Translations under genes and position numbers: made by a program
Origin: Candidatus Hodarchaeota archaeon
GTDB lineage: Archaea > Asgardarchaeota > Heimdallarchaeia > Hodarchaeales > Hodarchaeaceae
Length of the DNA: 25,756 bases
NCBI GenBank assembly: GCA_030589605.1
Contig: JAUUVJ010000003.1
Coordinates: 1-25,756 of the forward strand
Reading direction: 5' to 3'
Shown: one piece after another, positions 1 to 8,265 of the stretch
Numbering within the stretch: position 1 is the first letter of the stretch
Layout of the letters: each line of letters begins with the position of its first letter
Notes under the pieces: generated by a model
Databases searched by the model: none
Told to the model about the DNA's origin: nothing
Seen by the model: only the letters and a program-made list of their open reading frames with translations

Positions 1-839
1 AATACGGTCACCTTTTCGTGAATTAAAACCTGAACTAATTCATTCATACTATCAAGGCTATATTTTCCTGGCAGGACTAATTTGGCTCCACTCATTGTAG
101 CAGCTTGAAGGGTTCCCCATGCGAGTACATGAAACATCGGAACAATTTGGAAAATACAATCATTCACAGAAAAACCAGCATTAGCAGCATACATCATGGC
201 TTGAAGATATATTTCACGATGAGAACTATACACCCCTTTAGGTTTCCCTGTAGTTCCAGTTGTGTAACAAGCAGAATAGGCTGAGGTCTCATCAAGATTA
301 GGCCATTCATATATCGGACTCGCTTTTCTCAATAGCTCTTCATACATGTATACTGGTTCGAGTTCAGTCGAGATACTAGTTGGTTTCTTATTGGTTATAA
401 CTACATATCTATTAACACTTTTACATAATGGTGCAATAGTCTCTGCAATATCTAACAGGGTCTCATCAACGAAAATTATTTTTGCTTCAGAATGGTTAAT
501 GATGTAAGCTAATTCTTGAGGTGAAAGACGTAAATTCAATAGAAGCATAACTGCACCTGTGCCAGGAATACCAAAGTAAATCTCATAGTTTTCATGTGTA
601 TTCCAAGCAAGAACCCCAACTCGATCTCCAACAGTAATTCCTAGGGATTTCAAAGAATCAGCTAAACGTTGTGTTCGTTCATAAGCATCTTTATAGGTAT
701 AACGAAACAACGATCCATCATGTTTTCTACTTACGATTTCTTGTCTACCAAAATTCCTAGCCCCATGTTTAAGCAAATTAGTAACATTAAGCTGATAATT
801 TTTATTTGAAGTAGCTGGAAATCCTTTAATAATATCCAT
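1..839 (-). CDS. Fatty acid–CoA ligase (AMP-forming), N-terminal part, cut by window start
   Basis: The minus strand is open from an ATG at 839–837 to the window edge, giving 279 residues. This is an ANL-superfamily acyl-CoA synthetase: it activates a carboxylic acid with ATP to an acyl-adenylate and transfers it to CoA. Seen directly: the P-loop-like A3 motif YTTGTTGKPKG at residues 192–202, a PMFHVLAWG motif at 234–242, and an N-terminal layout (GDRVGVLAWN, NLRLSPQELAY) typical of medium/long-chain ligases of the FadD type. The AMP-binding C-terminal half lies outside the window. An AGGAGA Shine-Dalgarno (847–852) sits 7 bases before the ATG, and a TATA-like AATTTAAA lies about 30 bases upstream. 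Exact substrate is not determinable. It is divergent from the gene at 1019 and lies near an ADP-forming acyl-CoA synthetase alpha subunit, so acyl-CoA metabolism is a local theme. Confidence 0.93.
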   Translation of the reverse strand, partial: MDIIKGFPATSNKNYQLNVTNLLKHGARNFGRQEIVSRKHDGSLFRYTYKDAYERTQRLADSLKSLGITVGDRVGVLAWNTHENYEIYFGIPGTGAVMLLLNLRLSPQELAYIINHSEAKIIFVDETLLDIAETIAPLCKSVNRYVVITNKKPTSISTELEPVYMYEELLRKASPIYEWPNLDETSAYSACYTTGTTGKPKGVYSSHREIYLQAMMYAANAGFSVNDCIFQIVPMFHVLAWGTLQAATMSGAKLVLPGKYSLDSMNELVQVLIHEKVTV

Positions 840-989
840 TACATATTCTCCTATCATGATTTCAGTTTAAATTGCTGCTGAAGATTACTCAATGATTCCT
901 ATAATGAAATAAAAAAACCTATAGAATGAGAGGTCGACAAACAAATTTATGATTTATTTGTATTACATTCAATTGTGTTTAGTAAAATC

Positions 990-997
990 TTTATAAG
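990..997 (+). promoter_or_regulatory. TATA box for the DUF5678/protease pair
   Basis: TTTATAAG is centred about 26 bases before the ATG at 1019, the usual spacing for an archaeal promoter giving a leaderless transcript. No Shine-Dalgarno precedes the ATG, which agrees with that reading. Confidence 0.6.
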
Positions 998-1018
998 GTC
1001 TGAAGACCTTTTCCATTC

Positions 1019-1417
1019 ATGAAAGTTCTTAAGGTTAGTATTAATGATGAATTAGATAAAAAACTTCGAGCTCAGGCATATCAGGTATATGGGAATTCAA
1101 AAGGGGCTCTTTCGAGAACCATTGAGGATGCTCTAAAAATGTTTCTATATCTTCCAATTAAGAATCCAAATCCTACGATGGGGGAAAACATACAGATTTA
1201 TGAAAAAATGAAAGAAAAATTAGAAAAAGAAGAATTTGGTAAATTTGCTCTAATATTGAATAGAGAATTTGTAGGTGTGTTTGACAGCTGGGAAGGAGCC
1301 CAAAAGAAAGTCCTAAAAATGCATTCAAATGCTGAACATGGGCTAATTTGGCAAATAGGTGTTCAAAGAAAGAAAAGAGCTCGTTTAGGATGGAAATTGA
1401 AGATTGTTGGAACATAA
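1019..1417 (+). CDS. DUF5678-like protein with RHH-like N-terminus, partner of the downstream aspartic protease
   Basis: 132 residues. The N-terminal ~45 residues (MKVLKVSINDELDKKLRAQA...) have the short strand followed by two helices expected of a ribbon-helix-helix-like DNA-binding or dimerisation segment. Residues ~75–115 (FALILNREFVGVFDSWEGA then a helix and a closing strand) match the pattern of DUF5678, a small domain of unknown function; this is recognition by eye. The gene overlaps the next one by 14 bases, so the two are translationally coupled. Pairs of a DUF5678 protein and a small clan AA aspartic protease recur in prokaryotes as far as I recall, but their role is not established. 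A toxin–antitoxin-like or regulated-proteolysis module is possible and unproven. Promoter is the TATA box at 990–997; the transcript is probably leaderless. Confidence 0.72.
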   Translation: MKVLKVSINDELDKKLRAQAYQVYGNSKGALSRTIEDALKMFLYLPIKNPNPTMGENIQIYEKMKEKLEKEEFGKFALILNREFVGVFDSWEGAQKKVLKMHSNAEHGLIWQIGVQRKKRARLGWKLKIVGT

Positions 1418-1817
1418 GAACTGTTGGAATTATCAAGATCTAAATGGGAGAGCTAAAATCCCTGTTATACCACTGGAGATAACTGTTGGTTCTATAAAAG
1501 AAGAGAACAATTACTTAATTGACACTGGTTTTGATGGTTGCCTATTAATTCCTGAATCAACATATAAAAACTTTAAACTACATCAATTTGAACTTCCACC
1601 TGATCTATGGGCTTATGGTGAGAGCACAAGCGGAGAATTAAAACCATTAAGATGTTCAAGAGCACTTGTTAAATGCAATGAGCTTAATTTTAGTCAAGTA
1701 CTGGAGATCGAAACATTTGAAGGTAATAATCAATATCTTGTGGGACTGGAATTTTTAAAGAAATACCAAACATTATTAATTGGTGATAAAGAACAGTGTT
1801 GCCTAAAATTAACATAG
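1404..1817 (+). CDS. Small clan AA (retropepsin-like) aspartic protease
   Basis: 137 residues from a TTG start inside the end of the previous gene. The active-site motif LIDTGFDG is at residues 38–45, with the catalytic Asp at 40 in the DTG triad; a hydrophobic-hydrophobic-Gly strand near residues 112–116 (YLVGLEF) corresponds to the second conserved element of retropepsin-like folds. The length of one lobe means it would work as a homodimer, each chain giving one Asp. The flanking strands (IPVIPLEITVG before the motif) are typical of this family. No signal peptide or membrane segment, so it acts in the cytoplasm. Its natural substrate is unknown; the obvious candidate is its overlapping partner. 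The TTG start is supported by the overlap and by the lack of an in-frame ATG before the catalytic domain. Confidence 0.82.
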   Translation: MLEHKNCWNYQDLNGRAKIPVIPLEITVGSIKEENNYLIDTGFDGCLLIPESTYKNFKLHQFELPPDLWAYGESTSGELKPLRCSRALVKCNELNFSQVLEIETFEGNNQYLVGLEFLKKYQTLLIGDKEQCCLKLT

Positions 1818-1916
1818 AATGAAAATGTTTATAGTCTATATTTTTAAATCTAAGTGAGATTATTGTTCTAATTACATCCTGTTGTTAACAAAGAGCTAGT
1901 ACATAATTCAACCCAA

Positions 1917-3317
1917 GTGGAACCCATGAAAAACAATCTTTCTATGTTTTTTACTCCTAAATCTATAGCTGTGGTTGGAGCAAGTCGAAATCCCTCGAAA
2001 GCTGGCCATGGAATATTGAAAAACATATTATGGTCATTTGAGCATAAGGATAAGATTTTTCCAGTGAATCCTTCTGTTACAGAAATTTTAGGTCTACATG
2101 TTTATTCTTCATTACTTGAAATTCCTATCAATATCGATCTGGTTATTCTATTTGTTCCTCCTAAAATAATTCCTGGATTAATGAGCCAATGCGATGAGAA
2201 AAAAGTGAAAGGAGTAATTATTGAATCTGCAGGATTTGCTGAAGTGGGTGAAGAGGGAGAAAAAGTACAAAATGAAATATTAAAGTTAGCAAAAAAGTTT
2301 AAAATACGTATATGGGGAGCGAATTGTATCGGAACCGTAACTGATACTTTAGTAACAACTTTTGAACCCTTTGATGAAAATATTCGTGTAAAGGGTCATT
2401 TATCTATAGTGGGACAATCAGGATACTTTGGTGGCGCGATGTTACTACAATTTTTTTCTGAAAGGATGGTCGGGATAAGAAAGGCCTGTTCTATCGGTAA
2501 TAAAATCGATGTAGATGAGTGTGATCTATTAATAGATTTCCTTAATGATGAAAAAACGAATGTAGCTGCCTTTTATCTAGAGGGCTTCAAGAATCCACGA
2601 AAGTTTTTGCAAATCGCAAGAAAATCGACCATACCAATAATTTGCTTATTAGGAGGTCTATCTCCTGTAGGTAAAAAGGCAGTCTTAAGTCATACGTCTT
2701 CTACTGTTCATGGATCACCAGAATTATTAGCGAACCTCTTAAGTCAATCTGGAATAATTCAAGTTGAAGAATTTGGTGAACTATTTAATGTTGTAGAGGC
2801 ATTTACTAAATTACCAGTTCCCCAAAGTAATAAATTAGCTATTGTTACAATTACTGGAGCTGGAGGTGTGATAGGAGCAGATATTGCCTCAAAATACAAC
2901 ATTGAACTTCCAGACCTATCAAAAAAAGCAACAGAAAAACTACAACAAGTTTTTCCAAGTTGGATGCCTCCTAAAAATCCTGTAGATTCTTGGCCTGCGT
3001 TTGAATTACACGGTGTTGATAAAGCTCTACGAAAAATTTTATCAATTCTTCTCCAAAGTGAAGAAATTGATATGGTTATCTTAATGATAGCGTGTATGTC
3101 AGTAGCAAAAACTTTTGATCCAATGATTGTGAAATCAATGAATAAATATGCTAAACCTCTAATTACCTATATTGATGGAGATAAAAAAATTAAAGATAAC
3201 TGGACAAAAACAATACGATCAAATAATGGAGTCGTTTTTTATAACATAAGAACGTGTATAAGAATATTACATTTTTTTAATCAATTTAAAAAACATCTTG
3301 ACCGTAGAGTAATATAG
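1917..3317 (+). CDS. ADP-forming acyl/acetyl-CoA synthetase, alpha subunit
   Basis: 466 residues, the usual alpha-subunit length. This enzyme converts acyl-CoA, ADP and phosphate to free acid, CoA and ATP, giving substrate-level ATP in archaea. Residues ~8–140 are a CoA-binding Rossmann domain (KSIAVVGASRNPSKAG near 15–30; GANCIG near 134–139). Residues ~160–300 are a succinyl-CoA-synthetase-like domain with SIGNKIDVDECDLL (192–205) and a GG-SPVGKKAVLSHT segment (246–260) whose His259 aligns with the phosphorylated histidine of this family. A third domain follows to the C-terminus. The GTG at 1917 is the first possible start, but ATG 1926 fits better with a TATA-like element near 1894–1903. 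The catalytic ATP-grasp beta subunit should be adjacent; only a decayed version is visible downstream, so this protein must use a beta subunit encoded elsewhere or be inactive. Confidence 0.9.
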   Translation: MEPMKNNLSMFFTPKSIAVVGASRNPSKAGHGILKNILWSFEHKDKIFPVNPSVTEILGLHVYSSLLEIPINIDLVILFVPPKIIPGLMSQCDEKKVKGVIIESAGFAEVGEEGEKVQNEILKLAKKFKIRIWGANCIGTVTDTLVTTFEPFDENIRVKGHLSIVGQSGYFGGAMLLQFFSERMVGIRKACSIGNKIDVDECDLLIDFLNDEKTNVAAFYLEGFKNPRKFLQIARKSTIPIICLLGGLSPVGKKAVLSHTSSTVHGSPELLANLLSQSGIIQVEEFGELFNVVEAFTKLPVPQSNKLAIVTITGAGGVIGADIASKYNIELPDLSKKATEKLQQVFPSWMPPKNPVDSWPAFELHGVDKALRKILSILLQSEEIDMVILMIACMSVAKTFDPMIVKSMNKYAKPLITYIDGDKKIKDNWTKTIRSNNGVVFYNIRTCIRILHFFNQFKKHLDRRVI

Positions 3318-3420
3318 GTTTATGCTTTTTTATGAAAATATAATCCTAATCAACAATAATTTTGGAATTAGCTCATTATAGAAGTTTATACAACAGATTT
3401 GACTAAAGAAGGAGATATTA

Positions 3421-3701
3421 ATGTCATCTAGAAAACAGATTGAGAATTCATTGAATGCATAAAAGAAAAATCAACTATAGGAAATAATTTGGTCTTATCA
3501 CAACCTCCAAGATTAAGAAAATAATACAAAATGCACCTATCGCGTAAAAACGATCCTTATGCTGAGGGAGCGTACCGTGGGACACTATTTGAGTATTTCG
3601 TAACACCACTACTAATTCTAGCTACTCAGGAACTTTCATTTGTCAAATGGTTTTTACTTTCGCGTCCTCAGGTAAGACATCTCAAAAAAAACAACGTATA
3701 A
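3421..3701 (+). pseudogene. Decayed N-terminus of ADP-forming acyl-CoA synthetase beta subunit
   Basis: A strong Shine-Dalgarno (GAAGGAG, 3408–3414) leads an ATG at 3421, but the frame stops after 13 codons. Reading across frames in order gives MSSRKQIEN, then CIKEKSTIGNNLVLSQPP (frame +1), then IKKIIQNAPIA, then (ATG frame at 3531–3701, 56 codons) TPLLILATQELSFVKW and RPQVRHLKK. These fit, in order and at about the right spacing, the start of an ATP-grasp beta subunit: a basic N-terminus, an L-SEPEAK-like motif, a 'TP..LATS.EEA..FA' stretch and a 'SPQ..HKSD' motif. At least two frameshifts and several stops are needed, and the ATP-grasp core is missing. The position directly after the alpha gene supports the reading. 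Alternative: a chance 56-codon ORF plus noncoding spacer. The assignment rests on by-eye motif matching. Confidence 0.5.
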
Positions 3702-3706
3702 ATAGG

Positions 3707-4318
3707 TTATTTTCCATTGAGTAATATTTTTCTAAGTTCTTCTGCTTGTGAATTGTACTCTTCATCTAGTTGAGCTAAAAATATTGCTAAAAATCTTCTC
3801 ATAACTTCAAACTGATGATCATACTCTTGTTGAGCTAAAACATCCCGATCTCCCATCAGTTCACCTAAAAAACTACCTAACTTTATAGTTAAGCTGTTCA
3901 TTAGGTCTAGAGCACGTTTTCTTTCTTCTATGATAGGAGAAAGGCCTAAATCGTCAAATATATTCATTACTTGAGGAATTGTTTCTTCGAGTAATGAGGT
4001 TTCCTTTTCTGATGCAATAAGCTTTTCAGACTCCTCACTCAACAGAAAAAATGTTTCAGCAAGTTCAGCTGAATATTCTTTCACCACATACTTTTGATCA
4101 TCCTTTTTCAGAACATCTTGTTCTTTTACAAATCCAGCTTCAATCAGTTTCTTTAAATGACGATAAACAGAAGAAACAATCTTATTTACCATTTCTGAAA
4201 CTGACTCAGCTGTGAGTGGGCCATCATTTTTTAGGATATTCCAAATTTCCCAGCGTGAACTTTCTACAAGTATTGCTACTTTATTAGGATCTCGAATTAT
4301 TTTCAAATTCTCAACCAC
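3707..4318 (-). CDS. Winged-helix (ArsR-like) transcriptional regulator
   Basis: 203 residues from a GTG start. Residues ~10–75 form a winged helix-turn-helix: a helix (KVAILVESSRWEIWNILK), the turn GPLTAESVSEMVN, the recognition helix SSVYRHLKKLIEAGFVKE and a wing containing KYVVKEYSA. Archaeal ArsR-like regulators have this layout. The remaining ~120 residues are mostly helical and acidic, likely a dimerisation or sensing domain; no cysteine metal site is visible. It is convergent with the acyl-CoA synthetase remnant and monocistronic as far as can be seen. An AT-rich TATA-like stretch lies just before the start at 4322–4332, too near for a standard leaderless start, so the true promoter may be nearer 4400. 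Target genes are unknown; the acyl-CoA genes nearby are candidates only by position. Confidence 0.85.
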   Translation of the reverse strand: MVENLKIIRDPNKVAILVESSRWEIWNILKNDGPLTAESVSEMVNKIVSSVYRHLKKLIEAGFVKEQDVLKKDDQKYVVKEYSAELAETFFLLSEESEKLIASEKETSLLEETIPQVMNIFDDLGLSPIIEERKRALDLMNSLTIKLGSFLGELMGDRDVLAQQEYDHQFEVMRRFLAIFLAQLDEEYNSQAEELRKILLNGK

Positions 4319-4548
4319 ATTTATATTATAATTTGCATACTGTTTTCTGAACCCAGAAGATTTAATTCTTTGTAGACTGAAATATAGACATTATTTAATT
4401 CTTTTATTGTTTTGAATTGAATTAATAATCTTTGTTTTAATGCAATTTTTGAAAATTTTGATAGGATCTGATCAGCTCTAGCCATAGGGAATCTCATAGA
4501 GGTTAATAATTGAAAAAATTACGCTTTTGCTGATTAGAGTTGAGGGTA

Positions 4549-4616
4549 GGTGCATTCTTTTGTACAAGAAATAGTACAATAAAGATATGCACCAGTATGT
4601 CATTGCACCAACATAC
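4549..4616. repeat. Nested and adjacent inverted repeats in a 360-base gap
   Basis: GGTGCAT (4549–4555) pairs with ATGCACC (4585–4591), and inside it TTGTAC (4560–4565) pairs with GTACAA (4574–4579) around an 8-base loop; the intervening CTTT/AAAG bases also pair, so the whole 43 bases fold as one imperfect hairpin. Directly after it GTATGT (4595–4600) pairs with ACATAC (4611–4616). TGCACC occurs again in the second loop and could pair alternatively with the first arm. The rest of 4319–4678 is AT-rich and holds no convincing gene. Possible roles are a structured RNA, a regulator site for the flanking minus-strand genes, or a relic of a transposon end; no T-tract follows, so a plain intrinsic terminator is less likely. 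Confidence 0.45.
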
Positions 4617-4678
4617 AAAATAAATAGTTTTCCTGTTAACTAAGATCCTTTTTTTTCTTTTTTTCAAGTTTAGTGACT

Positions 4679-5548
4679 TTAGATAAATTCCTTGGCGAGG
4701 ATAATTTCGTGTTCAGAGAATTTAAAACCCCATGATTGATACATTTGATTATGAACTTTACTATCAGCATAAGTTGATAAAGAAATTCTTCTTACATTTT
4801 TCAGCCGAAACCAATTGATTGCATTACTAGTTAATGTCGTACTGATTTGCTTTTGGCGATAATTGGGATGTGTGGCAATTCTAACATAATACCCATCGGT
4901 ACCATTCAAAGATAGTGTATTATAATTATAACCAACAATTTTTTTATCAATTGATGCCACAAAAAAGGAATTTCTTTCAGATAAAATACAGTAAATGAAA
5001 TCTTCGGAAGAAAATCTCCAATATCGTGAAAAAGAGTTATCCTCTATTTCTCGTAATTCTTGAATATCATCAATGGTTGCTTGTCGTATGATGACATTAG
5101 GGTTTATCATAAATGGAAAATCCATATCGTTCTTCTTGTAAATATTAATTTTAGTTATTAAATTAAAACCACTTTTTTCAAAAAAACCAATTGAACTAAA
5201 ATATTTCTCTGGCAACCTCACTGATAAATATTCGAGGTTTAACTGATCATTCAATAGAACATTCTCATATGAGTGAAGTAGATCACTTCCAATTCTTTTT
5301 TTCCGATGTAGAGGTTTAACATAAATACTAAATACTCTCGCTTTTCTTTCATTATTCTGATATCCAATAACATATCCAAGAAGTTCTGTTTTATTAACAG
5401 CTACTTTAATTAACCTTGAGTTTAAATTCAAGTACCGTCGAAAATTACTTTTCTCTCTCTCATCGATAAATTGTCCCTTTTTTTGCGTATATAATTTCTC
5501 TATTGATAGATAATCATCATTTTTCGGTGTACGAATTGTAAACCCCAT
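4679..5548 (-). CDS. Tandem GNAT-family N-acetyltransferase
   Basis: 289 residues made of two GNAT folds, about 1–140 and 150–289. Each copy has the opening strand/helix (FTIRTPKNDDYLSIEKLY; VIIRQATIDDIQELREIE), the central strand that leads to acetyl-CoA binding (VFSIYVKPLHRKKRIGSDLL; YVRIATHPNYRQKQISTTL), and a closing 'Y..GF' segment (SSIGFFEKSGF; YQSWGFKF). GNAT enzymes transfer an acetyl group from acetyl-CoA to an amine. The pyrophosphate-binding signature (R/Q-x-x-G-x-G/A) is weakened in both halves: RKKRIG at 82–87 and RQKQIS at 231–236 lack the first Gly. One half may be catalytic and the other structural. Substrate unknown. A TTTTAATT TATA-like element at 5575–5588 lies about 30 bases upstream of the ATG, so it has its own promoter. 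Confidence 0.8.
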   Translation of the reverse strand: MGFTIRTPKNDDYLSIEKLYTQKKGQFIDEREKSNFRRYLNLNSRLIKVAVNKTELLGYVIGYQNNERKARVFSIYVKPLHRKKRIGSDLLHSYENVLLNDQLNLEYLSVRLPEKYFSSIGFFEKSGFNLITKINIYKKNDMDFPFMINPNVIIRQATIDDIQELREIEDNSFSRYWRFSSEDFIYCILSERNSFFVASIDKKIVGYNYNTLSLNGTDGYYVRIATHPNYRQKQISTTLTSNAINWFRLKNVRRISLSTYADSKVHNQMYQSWGFKFSEHEIILAKEFI

Positions 5549-5919
5549 ATTTCTTATCCCTGTATAGCTATGTGCAATTAAAATATTCGAGAATGCTGGT
5601 AAACATGAAAGGGAATATCTAAGTTTTATTTCTTAACTTCGGTAAATCACATCTTCCCGAATATTGACTAATAGTATAGCTTTTCATAAGTTATTAATCA
5701 ATCTTTCTGGAACTTCATAAGAAGCTACAGTAGAAACTCTTTTTTTATTTCTAATGGAGTTTGCTATCAGTCTTTTTGACGCAATCTACAAAAACACCTA
5801 AAAGATTTTCTTATAAAATCAAAGTAAAATAATCCTTTCAATCCTACAGTGACATAAATGAGAATAATTAAACTTTCAAGAAGGTTAGTTCAGTTTTATG
5901 ATTTAAGAAGTGAATTATA
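5549..5919. other. Divergent intergenic region
   Basis: 371 AT-rich bases between the GNAT gene (minus) and the methylase operon (plus). It contains the promoter of the GNAT gene (5575–5588) and a likely TATA box TTTTATGA at about 5893–5900, 20–27 bases before the TTG start at 5920. A short inverted repeat GATTTT/AAAATC lies at 5804–5820. A 33-codon open stretch on the minus strand (5684–5785) has no good start codon; I do not call it a gene. Confidence 0.5.
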
Positions 5920-8241
5920 TTGAGTATAGCTGAATATCCAAATGAGGAAGAAGTTAAAAGTCTACTCATTAGTGCAGTAGATAAAATGAATTTTTTTACT
6001 AAGAAATTAGGTTTTAAAGTGTTTGAAATCCCATTAGGATTCTTTTTTTCCCGTGTCATTGATAACAGAATAACTAGGTCAGAAAAATCGGAAAAAAAGT
6101 ATGAATCTGCTTTAACTAGGTCAGCAGCATTCATCATTGTATTACAACTCCTTTTTTATATCATTTTCGTAAAAAAAGAGGATAGAAATAAAATTATTAC
6201 TACTCCTTCACTTACAACAGAATTTATCCAAAAAGAAATAGATAAATTACGTTTCAAGAGAAAATTTTCAGTAATATTTGGAATCTCCATTTTAGAATTA
6301 CTACCAAAAGACTCTACTCAAATCATAAGAGAAATAATTATTTCTTTAGCAAAATTAGAGTTGCAGAGACTCCAAACGGATATTCTTGGCAAAATTTTTC
6401 ACGGATTAATACCATATGATCTTAGAAAGTTTTTAGCAGCTTATTATACCTCTAATATAGCTGGGGAATTCATGGCTAATTTAGTGATCAAAGATACAAA
6501 TTCATTGGTTTTAGATCCCGCCTGTGGATCTGGAACGCTACTTATTAGCGCATATAAACGGTTTAATGATCTTGATGAAAATCTTTCACATAAAACTATC
6601 TTACAGAAGTTATATGGATTTGATGTTTCAACATTTGCAGCACAATTAGCAGAAATTAACTTAATTCTTCAAAATCCTGAAATAGATGTACATAAATGTC
6701 AAATAACGATAAAAGATGTCTTTAAACATAATACTAATACGGAAAGTGATAGAAAAACAGGATCAAATCAATTAAAAGTAGATATTTTAATTGGAAATCC
6801 TCCTTTCACACGTGGAGACCGATTAGATAGTGAATATAAATCATTTCTAGAAGCTCATCTGAAAAGTAATGGTATTAACTGTAATTATAATAAAAAACAC
6901 CTAGGATTTTATGCCTATTTTCTGTTAGACTCTTTGAGATTCTTGAATGAGGAAGGTTTGTTAGCATTTGTTGTACCAATTTCAATGATTAATTCTTCTT
7001 CTATGAAACCAGTTCTTTCTTTTTTACTTGAAAAATATGCTTTTCAATATTTCGTCACCTCTGATGTTCAAGATACTTTTTCCGAGGAATGTGCATTTAA
7101 AGAAATACTCTTTGTTGGGAGTAAAAGGAAAGTAAATGAAAAATATAAAACTAAATTCATAGTTTTGAAAGAAAAGTTATCAAGGGGGAACATTAAAGAC
7201 TTTGTAAGAATAATTGAGAAAAATACAAATGATTATGAAGATTCAAGAATCAGAATTCGCTGTATCCCAAAAGGAGTGTTACTTGATACCATCAATACTA
7301 ACTGGATTCTTTATTTTCAGGATCAAACCTTTTATCAATTATTTAAGATGATAGTTCAGTCAAACGCGGTTTCGATTACGAATCAAATCATAAAATCACC
7401 ACGATATGATGTAGATAGAGGACTTCGAGCTGGGGTTTCAGATTTCTTTTATCTACCGAACAAGTATTGGTCAATCATTGATAATAAAAAGCAAGTTCTT
7501 TCAATTCAGAATAAAGAAACCAGTTTAAAGTTGAATTTACCACATCGTAATTTAAACTCGGTATTAAGGAAATCAGCTTTGTATAGGAAAATAACTCCAG
7601 AAAATTATGATTATATTATAAATTTCTCTGAACTTTCTATACAGGAAGAGAATATTGCTGAATATGTTCGGTGGGGAACTGATACTTTCACCAAAAATTT
7701 AGGATTCGAGACGTTAACGAATAAGCAGATCAACAAAGGTAGAAAAATAGCTCGTGTAGGTATTGTGCATGAGCTCAGTTTGATATCAAGTACTATTCTA
7801 GCTTATTACTGCCCTACTCCTATTGTGATGACAGATAACTTCATATTCATTAGGACTTTCAACGAAGAAGATGATAAGATTCTCGCAGCTTATTTGAATA
7901 GTTCAATATTTCTTTTAACTTATTTAATTTTACGTCGTGAGAAAACTGGGCCACTTGGACAAATATTTGGGACCGATATGAGGAATTTTTTTTGTTTGAA
8001 TCCTAGAAAAGTCAAAAAAATAGATCGAGATGATTTATTAGAGATATTTGACAAATATATTGAAATTTCAGAAGATTTCCCCTCTCTTTCAAAGCAAATT
8101 CAATTAGCAAGGAAAGATAAATCAAATTTACGTTTTCGATTAGATCGGAAACTATCTGAAATACTTAATATAAATAACATATCTGAGTTTCAAGATCAAT
8201 TATACGCAGTACTGAATAAAGAAATAAACAAATTCAATTGA
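5920..8241 (+). CDS. N6-adenine DNA methylase (HsdM/type IIG-like, gamma order)
   Basis: 773 residues. An all-helical N-terminus (~1–165) leads to LGKIFHGLIP-DLRK-YYTSNIAGEFMA (156–186), the entry to an N6_Mtase domain. Motif I (SAM binding) is LDPACGSGTLL at 198–208; motif IV (catalysis) is GNPPF at 292–296. Together they define a DNA adenine-N6 methylase. After the catalytic domain (~to 390) a long C-terminal region (~450–773), with WGTDTFTKN and a closing 'LAAYLNSS' segment, is likely the target-recognition domain. I see no PD-(D/E)xK nuclease motif in the N-terminus, so it is a methylase rather than a fused restriction enzyme. The TTG start is the first possible codon after an in-frame TGA at 5911. 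Its stop is 24 bases before the DUF1156 methylase, so the two form an operon. A host-marking role in a defence system is inferred. Confidence 0.88.
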   Translation: MSIAEYPNEEEVKSLLISAVDKMNFFTKKLGFKVFEIPLGFFFSRVIDNRITRSEKSEKKYESALTRSAAFIIVLQLLFYIIFVKKEDRNKIITTPSLTTEFIQKEIDKLRFKRKFSVIFGISILELLPKDSTQIIREIIISLAKLELQRLQTDILGKIFHGLIPYDLRKFLAAYYTSNIAGEFMANLVIKDTNSLVLDPACGSGTLLISAYKRFNDLDENLSHKTILQKLYGFDVSTFAAQLAEINLILQNPEIDVHKCQITIKDVFKHNTNTESDRKTGSNQLKVDILIGNPPFTRGDRLDSEYKSFLEAHLKSNGINCNYNKKHLGFYAYFLLDSLRFLNEEGLLAFVVPISMINSSSMKPVLSFLLEKYAFQYFVTSDVQDTFSEECAFKEILFVGSKRKVNEKYKTKFIVLKEKLSRGNIKDFVRIIEKNTNDYEDSRIRIRCIPKGVLLDTINTNWILYFQDQTFYQLFKMIVQSNAVSITNQIIKSPRYDVDRGLRAGVSDFFYLPNKYWSIIDNKKQVLSIQNKETSLKLNLPHRNLNSVLRKSALYRKITPENYDYIINFSELSIQEENIAEYVRWGTDTFTKNLGFETLTNKQINKGRKIARVGIVHELSLISSTILAYYCPTPIVMTDNFIFIRTFNEEDDKILAAYLNSSIFLLTYLILRREKTGPLGQIFGTDMRNFFCLNPRKVKKIDRDDLLEIFDKYIEISEDFPSLSKQIQLARKDKSNLRFRLDRKLSEILNINNISEFQDQLYAVLNKEINKFN

Positions 8242-8265
8242 ATTTATGTAAATAATGGTGTTTCT

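Noticed and set aside
4548..4562. 15-base match (AGGTGCATTCTTTTG) to the pit leader at 11076–11090 and its repeat copy near 19047
   Set aside because: The match does not extend on either side and a 15-mer match is expected at roughly chance level in 25 kb of AT-rich DNA. It looks like coincidence, not a third copy of the repeat.
5684..5785. 33-codon open stretch on the minus strand that reads like protein (KRVSTVASYEVPERL)
   Set aside because: It has no usable start codon after the upstream stop and no ribosome binding site. Its length is within chance expectation.
5920..6400. Fused restriction nuclease at the N-terminus of the N6 methylase
   Set aside because: The first ~165 residues are helical and lack a PD-(D/E)xK or HNH motif, so a type IIG restriction-modification enzyme is not supported.
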